NCBI GenBank assembly: GCA_030154385.1
Contig: JASKJZ010000055.1
Span: 1 to 10,318 of the forward strand
Length of the DNA stretch: 10,318 nt
Origin: Clostridiales bacterium
Lineage (GTDB): Bacteria > Bacillota_A > Clostridia > Lachnospirales > Lachnospiraceae
Direction: 5' to 3'
Below, in pieces: positions 1 to 7,950 of the stretch; position 1 is the stretch's first letter, and each line of letters starts with the position of its first letter. Under the pieces are notes generated by a model, which saw only the letters and a program-made list of their open reading frames with translations, searched no databases and was not told where the DNA came from. Both the position numbers and the translations under genes were made by a program.

Positions 1-503
1 CCGCTTCTTTTTGCATTATAATCCAATCGAATCCATCGGTACTTTACAAAGACACCTCCTGCTAAAAGGAAAATCATTTGCATAACGCCAACACAGAAAG
101 GTAGTAAAAGATAGGAGATACGAAAGGAAGCAGCCGCAATTCCAACACTTAACGAATCCACGGAAAGTGCAATTGCTAGTAACCCTGCTTCTACTCCTTT
201 TATATCCTTTGAATCGTCCAAATCGCAAATCGCTTGTGTTTCTTTCGATAAGGCAGTTTTTATAAAAAGAAGGCCAGCTAAAAACAAAATGATACTTCCT
301 GCCCATTCTGCTATATTTTCTGGAAATATACCCATAAGCTCGTTTCCAGCTACCATAGCAAACGCCAGAACGACTGCATTGATAAATCCAATAAAGGCCG
401 CCCAAAAAAAGGAAAGGCGGATATTTTTCATCGCATACGATATTCCAACCGCAAGCGCATCCATACTAAGTGAGATTGCCATTAAAAGGATACGAAAAAA
501 CAT
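1..503 (-). CDS. ytaF: YtaF/MntP-family membrane protein (C-terminus cut by window edge)
   Basis: Multi-pass membrane protein of the YtaF ('sporulation membrane protein') branch of the MntP putative manganese-efflux family. The 167 visible residues contain an internal duplication typical of the family: LSMDALAVGIS (D15) in the first helix and LSVDSLSVGIA (D116) in the fourth. In MntP the equivalent acidic residues are needed for metal export. Hydrophobic helices lie around residues 2-22, 32-58, 66-84, 103-124 and 129-153, with an acidic loop (ICDLDDSKD, 92-100) between the halves. About 40 residues are probably missing beyond the left edge, since the family is usually near 210. I chose ATG at 503 because AAAGG lies 7 bases upstream and the protein then begins at the first helix. 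ATG at 533 would add ten residues (MNIVKIKGSI) but its AGGA sits only 2 bases away. The gene is divergent from the cation ATPase. Metal specificity is inferred from the family; YtaF itself is poorly characterised. Confidence 0.85.
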   Translation of the reverse strand, partial: MFFRILLMAISLSMDALAVGISYAMKNIRLSFFWAAFIGFINAVVLAFAMVAGNELMGIFPENIAEWAGSIILFLAGLLFIKTALSKETQAICDLDDSKDIKGVEAGLLAIALSVDSLSVGIAAASFRISYLLLPFCVGVMQMIFLLAGGVFVKYRWIRLDYNAKRS

Positions 504-587
504 GATAGAACCTTTTATTTTTACAATATTCATTTTCCTGTGAAATGGTGCATAGATTGTAGGAAAGCATAAGGAGGCTCTCACCCC
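504..587. promoter_or_regulatory. Divergent intergenic region between ytaF-like gene and cation ATPase
   Basis: This 84-base AT-rich stretch must hold both divergent promoters unless the transcripts start inside the opposite gene. No convincing sigma-A pair is visible. The best rightward guess is TTCATT (529-534) and TAGATT (553-558) with an 18-base spacer, which is weak. There is an imperfect dyad, CATTT-7-AAATG (531-547), that could be an operator, but 5-bp arms arise by chance in AT-rich DNA. The clearest signal is the ATPase ribosome binding site AAGGAGG at 571-577, ten bases before its ATG. Confidence 0.35.
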
Positions 588-3212
588 ATGACGCACCCAG
601 ATTATTATACCTTGCACAAAAAGGACGTAATCAAGCAATTAACAAGTAATGAGACAATCGGTCTTACAAGCAAGGAGGCAAACAAACGCCTGCAGACCTA
701 TGGATACAATGAACTTAAGGCAAAGAAAGCAACGCCTTTGTTTCTACGCTTTATCAAACAATTTTTTGACTTTATGACCATAATCCTAATCCTCGCAGCT
801 ATCCTTTCTGCAACGATATCGGTACTGGAAAAAACAAAAGATTATGCAGATCCCCTTATTATTTTATCCATTGTATTTCTAAATGCTATGCTTGGATGTC
901 TGCAAGAAATAAAGGCAGAAAATGCGTTAGAAGCGCTTAAAAAAATGACCCCTCCAACGGCTAAGGTCATAAGAGATCAAAGTATCTCCATCCTATCCTC
1001 AAAAGAAGTCGTGCCTGGAGATATTGTCTTAATTGAAGCTGGTGATTTCATCCCTGCGGATCTTCGTCTATTAGAAGCCTATCAATTAACCATTGACGAA
1101 TCTGCTCTTACTGGCGAATCTCGTTCCATCTTAAAAAATGCAGGTCAAATTCTCCCCCCACATACACCGTTAGCTGAGCAGGAAAATATCTGCTTCTCCT
1201 CCACCATTGTAAGCTACGGACATGGCAAAGGTATTGTTATAAAAACAGGAATGCACACAGAAGTAGGTGCCATCGCAGGGCTTATTTTACAAGAGCCAGA
1301 AACGATGACACCTCTTCAATGTCGCTTAAACCTCCTAGGAAAAAAATTAGGAATACTAGCTCTATTCATTTGCGGCCTCATTTTCTTTCTTGGCTCCTTA
1401 CAAAAGCGTCCACTACTGGATATGTTTATGACCAGTGTAAGTCTTGCCGTAGCGTCAATACCAGAAGGTCTGCCGATCGTTGTTACCATAATGCTCTCCC
1501 TTGGTGTACAACGAATGGCAAAAAAAAATACCATTGTACGAAAGCTATCCTCTGTGGAGACCCTTGGCAGTGCTACCATTATCTGTTCGGACAAAACTGG
1601 AACTCTTACACAAAACAAAATGACCGTAACGGAGCTTTATTCCGCAAAAGGAAAGGAAGATCCCTACAGTGCCTATTCCTCCTGCTTGCTTACATACGCC
1701 GTACTTTGCTGCGATAGCTTTTTGCAAAGAAAGGATAATGAAACAATCTATGTCGGGGATTCCACCGAAAATGCGATTCTTCAAGCGGCACATGAGTTAG
1801 GCTTAAGAAAAGAGAACCTGGAGCTTACCTGTAAGCGAGTCAACGAAATCCCCTTTGATTCCGTTCGAAAATGCATGACCTGCGTTTACCGACAGCATAA
1901 TGAATATATACAGGTTACAAAAGGCGCATTTGATGTACTGCTTCCGATGTGCCAGACGATTTTTTGTGAAGGAAGAACCACTCCCCTTTCTCCTTCGGAT
2001 AAAGCGCGCCTTTTGGGCTATCATAAATTACTTACAGAGCATGGTCTTCGTGTCCTTGCAATTACCATAAAACACTTAAATGACCCAATGGAAATGTCAG
2101 AACACAGGCTTACCTTTGTCGGAATGCTCGGTATGCAAGATCCTCCAAGAAAGGAAGCCTTTGATGCAATCAAAAGCTGCAAGGAAGCTGGTATCCTTCC
2201 TATTATGATAACGGGTGACCACCTGCTCACGGCCTGCTCCATTGGAAAGGAGCTAGGCATTTTAACGGATGCTTCTCAGGCAATTACAGGAGCAATGCTT
2301 GATACCCTTGATGAAGAAGATTTAAAAAAGCAAGTTCTTAACTACCGCGTCTATGCCAGAGTTTCTCCAAAACACAAGCTCACACTTGTAAAAGCCTTAC
2401 AAAGCCTTGGGCATATCGTCGCCATGACTGGAGATGGGGTAAATGATGCACCTGCGCTTCGGGCCTCCGATATTGGATGCGCAATGGGACGATCTGGCAC
2501 GGATGTTGCAAAGAATGCCTCGGATATGATCTTAACCGATGATAATTTTGCGACCATTGTCGCGGCAATCAAAGAAGGACGGGGAATCTATGATAATATA
2601 AAGAAATCCGTTCACTTTCTGCTCTCTAGCAATATAGGCGAGCTTATTACCATTTTTCTTGCCATATTGCTTCGATTTCCCACACCACTAATGGCCATTC
2701 ACCTATTGTGGATCAATTTAATTACCGATTCTCTCCCTGCTATTTCTCTGGGACTAGAACCACCCGATGCCGACATTATGAAACGACCTCCCACGAAGAA
2801 AAAAGAATCCATGTTTGCAAATGGTCTCGGTACACGGATCGTACTTGAAGGCATTTTCATTGGGCTTCTATCATTGTCGGCTTTTTTTCTGGGATACCGC
2901 TATTTACCACATGCCAGTTTAGAGCTTGGGCGTACCATGTGCTTTTTAGTTTTAAGCCTTTCCCAGCTCTTTCACGCCTTTAATATGAGAAGTAACCGAT
3001 CGCTATCGCAAATTCGTTTTTTCTCCAATCCGCTGTTTTTAATGTCCTTTATCCTCTGCGTTTTGTTACAAGTTAGCGTCGTTTTGTTTGCACCACTCCG
3101 TGTTTTGTTTCACGTTGTGCCCCTTAGAAATCGGGATTGGCTCTATGTCATTTTATTTTCCATTAGCCCAATTCTAGTTGTGGACTTGCAAAAAAAGAGG
3201 TATAATAAATAA
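588..3212 (+). CDS. P2A-type calcium-transporting ATPase (SERCA/PMR1-like)
   Basis: Full-length (874 aa) ATP-driven cation pump of the plasma membrane, expected to export Ca2+ (possibly also Mn2+) from the cytosol. Domain order is complete: N-terminal cation ATPase domain (1-60), M1-M2 (about 60-110), actuator domain with TGES at 175-178, M3-M4 with PEGLP at 292-296, phosphorylation site DKTGTLT at 335-341 (D335 is phosphorylated), nucleotide-binding KGAF from K445, TGDH from T542, hinge TGDGVND at 614-620, then M5-M10. Ion-site residues match SERCA in M4 (E293), M5 (N682, E685) and M6 (N710, T713, D714). The SERCA M8 glutamate (E908) aligns with Q793. The start has a strong AAGGAGG ten bases upstream. 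It is divergent from a MntP-like exporter and followed closely by a small acidic gene, probably co-transcribed. B. subtilis YloB is the nearest well-known relative by motif. Ca2+ specificity is inferred from the residues; Mn2+ cannot be excluded. Confidence 0.95.
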   Translation: MTHPDYYTLHKKDVIKQLTSNETIGLTSKEANKRLQTYGYNELKAKKATPLFLRFIKQFFDFMTIILILAAILSATISVLEKTKDYADPLIILSIVFLNAMLGCLQEIKAENALEALKKMTPPTAKVIRDQSISILSSKEVVPGDIVLIEAGDFIPADLRLLEAYQLTIDESALTGESRSILKNAGQILPPHTPLAEQENICFSSTIVSYGHGKGIVIKTGMHTEVGAIAGLILQEPETMTPLQCRLNLLGKKLGILALFICGLIFFLGSLQKRPLLDMFMTSVSLAVASIPEGLPIVVTIMLSLGVQRMAKKNTIVRKLSSVETLGSATIICSDKTGTLTQNKMTVTELYSAKGKEDPYSAYSSCLLTYAVLCCDSFLQRKDNETIYVGDSTENAILQAAHELGLRKENLELTCKRVNEIPFDSVRKCMTCVYRQHNEYIQVTKGAFDVLLPMCQTIFCEGRTTPLSPSDKARLLGYHKLLTEHGLRVLAITIKHLNDPMEMSEHRLTFVGMLGMQDPPRKEAFDAIKSCKEAGILPIMITGDHLLTACSIGKELGILTDASQAITGAMLDTLDEEDLKKQVLNYRVYARVSPKHKLTLVKALQSLGHIVAMTGDGVNDAPALRASDIGCAMGRSGTDVAKNASDMILTDDNFATIVAAIKEGRGIYDNIKKSVHFLLSSNIGELITIFLAILLRFPTPLMAIHLLWINLITDSLPAISLGLEPPDADIMKRPPTKKKESMFANGLGTRIVLEGIFIGLLSLSAFFLGYRYLPHASLELGRTMCFLVLSLSQLFHAFNMRSNRSLSQIRFFSNPLFLMSFILCVLLQVSVVLFAPLRVLFHVVPLRNRDWLYVILFSISPILVVDLQKKRYNK

Positions 3213-3232
3213 AAAACCAGAAACAGGTGATG

Positions 3233-3619
3233 ATGATCGATACGACAGGTGATAACAAACGAAAACTACGTCCCTTTGATGCTGCCTCACACGATGATTT
3301 TTCTATGTATAACAAGCTTCCCTATTACCGTGACATCAATCTATGTACGGAAGACACCATAACACTTGTTACTGGAAATGTCATAAAATACTTCCAATAT
3401 CAGCTTTTGGAGACTCTTCCATTGCATGATATGGATCAGATAGCCGTCATCAAAATTCGACAGTATATGGAGCGAGAGCAAAAAAGAAAAGATCAGCTCG
3501 GTGTGGCTGCTCCAAATAGTTCTCAGAATGAGGAAACTTCTGAGGAAGAACTAACCGTACAAAAGGTAGATGAAGCGCCCAAAAAGCGCCCTGCCTATCT
3601 TGATTTAGACTTTGATTAA
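3233..3619 (+). CDS. Small acidic protein of unknown function
   Basis: I do not recognise this 128-residue protein. It has no signal peptide, no membrane segment and no cysteine cluster, so it is probably cytosolic. The N-terminal two thirds (about 10-85) looks folded, with an aromatic patch (MYNKLPYYRDINL) and a predicted helix around LPLHDMDQIAVIKIRQYMERE. The last 40 residues are highly charged and acidic (SQNEETSEEEL, then KKRPAYLDLDFD) and probably disordered with a short C-terminal linear motif. Three start codons lie in tandem (GTG 3227, ATG 3230, ATG 3233). The only Shine-Dalgarno-like sequence is AGG at 3225-3227, which suits ATG 3233, so the start is uncertain by two codons. It begins about 20 bases after the ATPase stop and ends at a terminator, so it is very likely co-transcribed with the pump. 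A role tied to cation transport is only a guess from position. Confidence 0.75.
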   Translation: MIDTTGDNKRKLRPFDAASHDDFSMYNKLPYYRDINLCTEDTITLVTGNVIKYFQYQLLETLPLHDMDQIAVIKIRQYMEREQKRKDQLGVAAPNSSQNEETSEEELTVQKVDEAPKKRPAYLDLDFD

Positions 3620-3656
3620 AAGAGGTGTGTTCCAGTAGATGGCAACACACCTCTTT
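3619..3656. terminator. Bidirectional intrinsic terminator between convergent genes
   Basis: A perfect 13-bp inverted repeat, AAAGAGGTGTGTT (3619-3631) and AACACACCTCTTT (3644-3656), with a 12-base loop. It starts within the TAA of the small acidic gene and ends two bases before the stop of the M32 peptidase gene. Short T tracts on both sides (CTCTTTGCTT rightward, CTCTTTTAAT leftward) let it act in either direction. Its position between two converging units supports a shared terminator. Confidence 0.85.
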
Positions 3657-3658
3657 GC

Positions 3659-5173
3659 TTATTCAAAGTCGATTCCATAAATCTTTGTATATTTTTCCTT
3701 CAAATACTGAATATAGTATTTTGGTTCAAAGGCTTCTCCCGTCATATTAAGAAGAATCTCATTGGTATTTTTCGTTTTTCCAAAGCGGTGAATCCATTCT
3801 CCCAAATAGGCTTTGATTGGCTGTAACTCTCCGTCTTTAATATGATCGAACAATGTCGTATGCTCCTTCATATAAAAATAAATCTGTGCTGCTACTGCAC
3901 TTCCAAGTGCATAGGATGGGAAATAGCCAAAATCGCCGCATGCCCAGTGTACATCCTGAAGTGCCCCAACCTTATCATTTTCTGGTGTCACGAACAAATA
4001 CTCCTGATACTTTTTGTTCCAAACAGAAGGGATATCGGCTACGCTTATTTTATCTTCAAATAGCAAAGATTCCACTTCATACCGAATCAACACATGAAGA
4101 GAATACGTAAGTTCATCTGCTTCCGTACGAATCAGGCTGCATTTTGGACGGTTGATCACTTTGATAAAATCATCTAAGGATACATCCGATAGCTGTTCTT
4201 TGAAGGTCTCCAAAAGCTTTGGATATATTGGCTCCCAAAACTCCTTGCTTCTTCCAATGACATTTTCATAAAAGCGGGACTGTGACTCATGCAGTCCCAT
4301 CGAAGAGCCTTCTCCAACTAAAGACTGTGTGAGCTCATCTGCTATCTGCATTTCATAAATACCATGCCCTCCCTCATGAATAATAGAGAAAATGGCACTA
4401 ATCAAATTATCCTCATAATAATGATTGGTAATCCGGACATCCTTATTATGAAAATTTGTCGTAAATGGATGCGCGCTTTCCTTCATCACGCCACTTGTAA
4501 AATCAAAGCCGATATATTCCGCTAAAAAATGCGAAAATTCTTTCTGCTTTTCCACATCAAAGGTCTTACCTGCAAGCGGATCGACCATATCCTTTGTTTT
4601 TTCGGTAATTGTCTTGATCATCGGCGGAAGCTCTTTCTTAATTAATGAAAAGAACGCATCCAATGCCACATGATCAAAGCCTGACTCATAATCGGATAGC
4701 AACACATCATAAGCAAGCTTCTTTTGTTCGGGATCACGGTATCTGGCAAAACGCTTTTTATAAGCTACAATTTTCTCAAGGGTAGGCATAAATGCAGAAA
4801 AATCGGCATTTTCCTTTGCTTTTGCCCAAATATTAACGGAGGTTGCCGTAAGCTCTGAATACGCACTGTATTCATCCTTTGGAATCGTCTCTAGCTTTTC
4901 ATAAAGTCTGCCAAGCTCCCTTAGGATTGCCCGTTCACGCTCTCCTATTTGATCGGTCTGCTGATTTAGCTTTTCCATATACCCCCGCACTTCATCGTTG
5001 ATATAAAGGCTAAAATATAGATCCGATAAGCTACCCACATACTTTGCTGTATTTTCGTCCGCGGCTTCTGGTGCTTCAGTGGTCTGATCCCACTCAAACA
5101 AGGTCAGAGCAGCAAAGACCGCCTGTCCCTTTTTTAAGTATTTTTCTTCTAATTCTTCAAATAATTGATTCAT
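3659..5173 (-). CDS. M32-family metallocarboxypeptidase
   Basis: Zinc carboxypeptidase of family M32 (thermostable carboxypeptidase 1, Taq/Pfu type; B. subtilis YpwA is a relative), which removes C-terminal amino acids from peptides in the cytosol. All family motifs are present and in order: HPF (235-237), DVRIT (245-249), HEGGH (266-270) and HESQ (295-298). By homology H266, H270 and E296 bind the metal and E267 is the general base. The 30-residue spacing from H266 to E296 is that of the family. Length (504 aa) is normal, with a helical N-terminal half and no signal peptide. Start ATG 5173 has GGAG five bases upstream (5179-5182), inside argH. The ATG overlaps the argH TGA by four bases (ATGA), so translational coupling is likely. 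It is the last gene before the terminator. It probably recycles amino acids from peptides. Confidence 0.95.
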   Translation of the reverse strand: MNQLFEELEEKYLKKGQAVFAALTLFEWDQTTEAPEAADENTAKYVGSLSDLYFSLYINDEVRGYMEKLNQQTDQIGERERAILRELGRLYEKLETIPKDEYSAYSELTATSVNIWAKAKENADFSAFMPTLEKIVAYKKRFARYRDPEQKKLAYDVLLSDYESGFDHVALDAFFSLIKKELPPMIKTITEKTKDMVDPLAGKTFDVEKQKEFSHFLAEYIGFDFTSGVMKESAHPFTTNFHNKDVRITNHYYEDNLISAIFSIIHEGGHGIYEMQIADELTQSLVGEGSSMGLHESQSRFYENVIGRSKEFWEPIYPKLLETFKEQLSDVSLDDFIKVINRPKCSLIRTEADELTYSLHVLIRYEVESLLFEDKISVADIPSVWNKKYQEYLFVTPENDKVGALQDVHWACGDFGYFPSYALGSAVAAQIYFYMKEHTTLFDHIKDGELQPIKAYLGEWIHRFGKTKNTNEILLNMTGEAFEPKYYIQYLKEKYTKIYGIDFE

Positions 5174-6546
5174 AGCTGCTCCATTTCTTTTTTATAGGTT
5201 TCGATAACAGCCTGCATCGCCTGCTTACCAGGAGCACCGATGGTATTTCGCTTCTCCACACAGGTCTCCAAGCTGATCGCTTCGTAAATATCTTCCTTAA
5301 ATACAGGGGATATCGCCTGATACTCTGCAAGCGATAACTCCTCAAGAGAACAATTCTTTTCAATACAACAAAGCACGAGCTGTCCGATGATGCCATGCGC
5401 ATCGCGGAACGGAACGCCGTTGTTTACCAGATAATCTGCGGCGTCAGTTGCATTGGTAAAACCACCCTTTGCACTCTTTTCCATATTGTCTTTTTGAAAG
5501 CGCATGGTATCTAGCATTCCTGTAAAGAGTGCAATGCAGCCCTTTGTCGTATCCATTGCATCAAAAGCCAATTCCTTGTCCTCTTGCATATCCTTATTAT
5601 AAGCCAGTGGAATTCCCTTCATGGTGGTTAATAAAGACATGAGTGCACCATACACTCTTCCCGTCTTTCCTCGTACCAGCTCTGCAATGTCTGGATTTTT
5701 CTTTTGCGGCATAATACTAGAGCCTGTACTATAGGCATCGTCAATTTCAACAAACCGATATTCATTGGAATTCCATATGATAATTTCTTCGGAAAAACGA
5801 CTTAAGTGCATCATGATTGTTGCCATAGCACTTAGAAATTCAATTAAATAATCACGGTCCGATACCGAATCCATGCTATTAAGGGTAGGCCCTGCAAACC
5901 CTAACAGCTCGGCCGTATAGGCACGATCCAGTGGATAGGTTGTCCCTGCAAGGGCACCCGAACCAATCGGAGAGAGATTCATCCGATCATAAATATCCTC
6001 TAATCTTGAAATGTCTCGTTTGAACATTTCAAAATAAGCCCCCATATGATGTGCCAGCGTAATCGGCTGCGCTTTTTGTAAATGGGTAAAGCCTGGCATA
6101 TAGGTATCCGTGTTTTCCTCCATGATACGAAGCAGTACCAAAAGCAGTTCCTTTAATAAGCCCTTCATTTGAACCACTTCATTTCTGGTATACAGCTTCA
6201 TATCCAGTGCCACCTGATCGTTTCTGCTCCGTCCCGTATGCAGCTTCTTTCCTGGATCACCAATACGCTCGATTAAGTGTGCCTCCACAAAGCTATGAAT
6301 GTCCTCATGCGTTCCATCTATTAAAAGTGCGCCTGTTTTGATGTCTTCTAAGATACCAAGCAGACCTGCAAGTATCGTCTCTTTCTCTTCTTCCGTTAGT
6401 ATGCCCTGTTTGCAAAGCATTTTTACATGTGCCACACTACCTTCTATATCCTGCATAAAAAATCGTTGATCAAAGGATATGGATGCATTAAAATTGTGTA
6501 CCAGTTGATTGGTTTCCTTTGTAAAGCGACCGCCCCACAGCTTCAT
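5170..6546 (-). CDS. argH: Argininosuccinate lyase
   Basis: Last enzyme of arginine biosynthesis: splits argininosuccinate into arginine and fumarate, in the cytosol as a homotetramer. The 458 residues match the family length of about 460. Visible family features are the start MKLWGGRF, HTGRSRNDQ (103-111), THL with H155 as the conserved acid/base-region histidine, and the fumarase/aspartase superfamily signature GSSIMPQKKNP (275-285), whose serine lies on the mobile catalytic loop. I chose ATG 6546 over an upstream in-frame GTG at 6582. The shorter form begins exactly where ArgH proteins begin, and AGAGGA lies seven bases before it. No argG is seen nearby, so it is separated from the gene for the preceding step. 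It overlaps the M32 peptidase gene by four bases and lies 63 bases after the MoxR gene. No ARG box was identified. Confidence 0.97.
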   Translation of the reverse strand: MKLWGGRFTKETNQLVHNFNASISFDQRFFMQDIEGSVAHVKMLCKQGILTEEEKETILAGLLGILEDIKTGALLIDGTHEDIHSFVEAHLIERIGDPGKKLHTGRSRNDQVALDMKLYTRNEVVQMKGLLKELLLVLLRIMEENTDTYMPGFTHLQKAQPITLAHHMGAYFEMFKRDISRLEDIYDRMNLSPIGSGALAGTTYPLDRAYTAELLGFAGPTLNSMDSVSDRDYLIEFLSAMATIMMHLSRFSEEIIIWNSNEYRFVEIDDAYSTGSSIMPQKKNPDIAELVRGKTGRVYGALMSLLTTMKGIPLAYNKDMQEDKELAFDAMDTTKGCIALFTGMLDTMRFQKDNMEKSAKGGFTNATDAADYLVNNGVPFRDAHGIIGQLVLCCIEKNCSLEELSLAEYQAISPVFKEDIYEAISLETCVEKRNTIGAPGKQAMQAVIETYKKEMEQL

Positions 6547-6553
6547 CGTTTCG

Positions 6554-6559
6554 TCCTCT
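6554..6559 (-). promoter_or_regulatory. Ribosome binding site that fixes the argH start
   Basis: AGAGGA on the minus strand with a 7-base spacer to ATG 6546. No comparable site precedes the upstream in-frame GTG at 6582, which supports the shorter 458-residue ArgH. Confidence 0.7.
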
Positions 6560-6595
6560 TTTCTTTTAGTATCGTTACCCACAATTATCTACGAA

Positions 6596-6607
6596 AAACG
6601 ATCGTTT
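6596..6607. repeat. 12-base perfect palindrome upstream of argH
   Basis: AAACGATCGTTT is a perfect palindrome in the short gap between the MoxR stop and argH. It is followed on the minus strand by further T residues (TTTTTCG). It could be a weak terminator-like stem for the upstream genes or a binding site for a dimeric regulator. It does not resemble the known arginine-repressor box. A 12-base palindrome may also be chance. Confidence 0.3.
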
Positions 6608-6609
6608 GT

Positions 6610-7950
6610 CTAGTCTAATTGCTTGATTTCTTCGAGCAGTCGGTCTCTTTCTTCATGAAATAACAAAAGTTCACTGAGTTCTTCATACTCTTCGCTGCCA
6701 TTTTCACTGATAAACTGCATACTGTAATAGTTTCTGGTAAGCTCTGATAAAAAGACCACCATTTCCTGCTGGGTACCAAAGGCCTTTTTTACAAAAGCAA
6801 ACCCCGCCTTTAACTGTGCTTGTGCTGTATCAATTGCTTTTTCTCTTTTCTTTGCTTCTTCTGAAAACGCAAGCCGTTTTTCTTCAAAGGCTGCCTGCTC
6901 CTGCTCGGACTGACATGCCGCCTGCTCTTTTTTTAATGCTGCAAATTGTCTGGTAACGGCAGTATCTATTGTATGCACCTCAATAAATCGATCAAATAAG
7001 CGTTCCAATATAAGAGAAATCACGCTGATTCTCTCATCAAAGGAAGCCTCTATCGCCCGCGTCAAGGTCGCCTCATCATACGCTCCATCTAAAATCTGCT
7101 CAATATGATATTCTTCTCCATACTTTTCATACAACTGATAGTAATTAGCAAAGCGTCTTGCAATCTCTGGATAATTGATATATTCGCGAATCAATTCTTC
7201 GGTTATCGGAAGCTCCATCTCCTGATAAACCTTAATAATTTGCGATAAATCCTCCCAGCCTCTTGCTGTCGCATAGTAGGTTCCATCCACGCTTGAAGCA
7301 ATCGCATAGAAATCATTTTTTTTGATTTCCAAATAGGAGGTGATAGAGCTGTGCACCTCTCTTTGATACGCATAGTCCTTCCATACCGAAAAATCCTCTT
7401 CGATATAGAGTTCACGTACACGGTCTCTGGTCACGACGTCAAATTCCCGCACCGATTTATTATACTCGGGAGGATTTCCCGCCGCTACTATGATAAAACC
7501 ATCGGGAACTTTATGATTTCCAAAGGCTTTTGCTTGTAAAAACTGAAGCATAATGGGTGCCAGGGTCTCCGACACACAGTTGATTTCGTCAATGAATAAG
7601 ATTCCCTCTTTTTTTCCTTCTTTTTCAATTTTATCATAAATAGAAGCAATTATTTCACTCATAGTATATTCTGTAACGGAATAGCTCTCTCCGCCAAACT
7701 CTTTTTTGGAAATAAATGGAAGTCCCACGGCGCTTTGTCTGGTATGGTGTGTCATGGTATAAGAGACAAAGGCAAAGTCCTTTTCTCTTGCCACCTGCTC
7801 TACAATGGCGGTCTTTCCAATTCCAGGAGGCCCCATTAAGAGAATGGGACGTTGATGGATACGCGGTATTTTATAATCGCCTGCTTCATTCTTTGACAAG
7901 TAGGCATCTAAACTGTTTGCAATTTCTTGTTTGGCTTGTTTAATATTCAT
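6610..7950 (-). CDS. MoxR-type AAA+ ATPase
   Basis: AAA+ ATPase of the MoxR / AAA_5 group, expected to form a hexameric ring that works with the VWA protein encoded just before it to remodel a client protein. In the 446 residues: Walker A GPPGIGKT (40-47), Walker B ILFIDE (117-122), sensor 1 region AAGNPPEYN (156-164) and probable arginine-finger segment TRDRVRE (174-180). A helical lid follows, then a Gln/Glu/Ala-rich predicted coiled coil (about 335-380) and an acidic helical C-terminus (about 415-446). That C-terminal extension is longer than in a minimal MoxR (about 330 aa) and may dock the partner. I chose ATG 7950 because GGGAGG lies six bases upstream. An in-frame ATG at 7995 would lie deep in the previous gene. 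The start overlaps the end of the VWA gene by 11 bases, indicating coupled translation. The client is unknown. Confidence 0.9.
   Translation of the reverse strand: MNIKQAKQEIANSLDAYLSKNEAGDYKIPRIHQRPILLMGPPGIGKTAIVEQVAREKDFAFVSYTMTHHTRQSAVGLPFISKKEFGGESYSVTEYTMSEIIASIYDKIEKEGKKEGILFIDEINCVSETLAPIMLQFLQAKAFGNHKVPDGFIIVAAGNPPEYNKSVREFDVVTRDRVRELYIEEDFSVWKDYAYQREVHSSITSYLEIKKNDFYAIASSVDGTYYATARGWEDLSQIIKVYQEMELPITEELIREYINYPEIARRFANYYQLYEKYGEEYHIEQILDGAYDEATLTRAIEASFDERISVISLILERLFDRFIEVHTIDTAVTRQFAALKKEQAACQSEQEQAAFEEKRLAFSEEAKKREKAIDTAQAQLKAGFAFVKKAFGTQQEMVVFLSELTRNYYSMQFISENGSEEYEELSELLLFHEERDRLLEEIKQLD

Noticed and set aside
16..405. Minus-strand open frame of 129 codons
   Set aside because: It is a different reading frame of the same strand as the YtaF-like gene. 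Its product is Cys/Arg/Ser-rich with no family features, whereas the frame entering from 503 gives the duplicated MntP motifs.
289..543. Plus-strand open frame of 84 codons
   Set aside because: It is antisense to the YtaF-like gene and runs through its start region. The hydrophobic look comes from the complementary strand of a membrane protein.
504..587. Possible yybP-ykoY manganese riboswitch, since such elements often control MntP-like exporters and P-type ATPases
   Set aside because: The region is only 84 bases, includes the ATPase ribosome site, and shows neither the conserved loop sequences nor the paired stems of that riboswitch.
1520..1528. Run of nine A residues in the ATPase gene, a possible slippage or phase-variation site
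   Set aside because: It encodes Lys-Lys in frame within MAKKNT, and the gene is intact. Such runs are common in AT-rich genomes, and nothing suggests switching.
1319..1717. Plus-strand open frame of 132 codons inside the ATPase gene
   Set aside because: It is a shifted frame within the conserved M3-M4 and phosphorylation-site region; the ATPase frame is unambiguous.
6547..6582. N-terminal extension of ArgH from GTG 6582
   Set aside because: The twelve added residues (MGNDTKRKEDET) are not part of the ArgH family, and the AGAGGA site points to ATG 6546.
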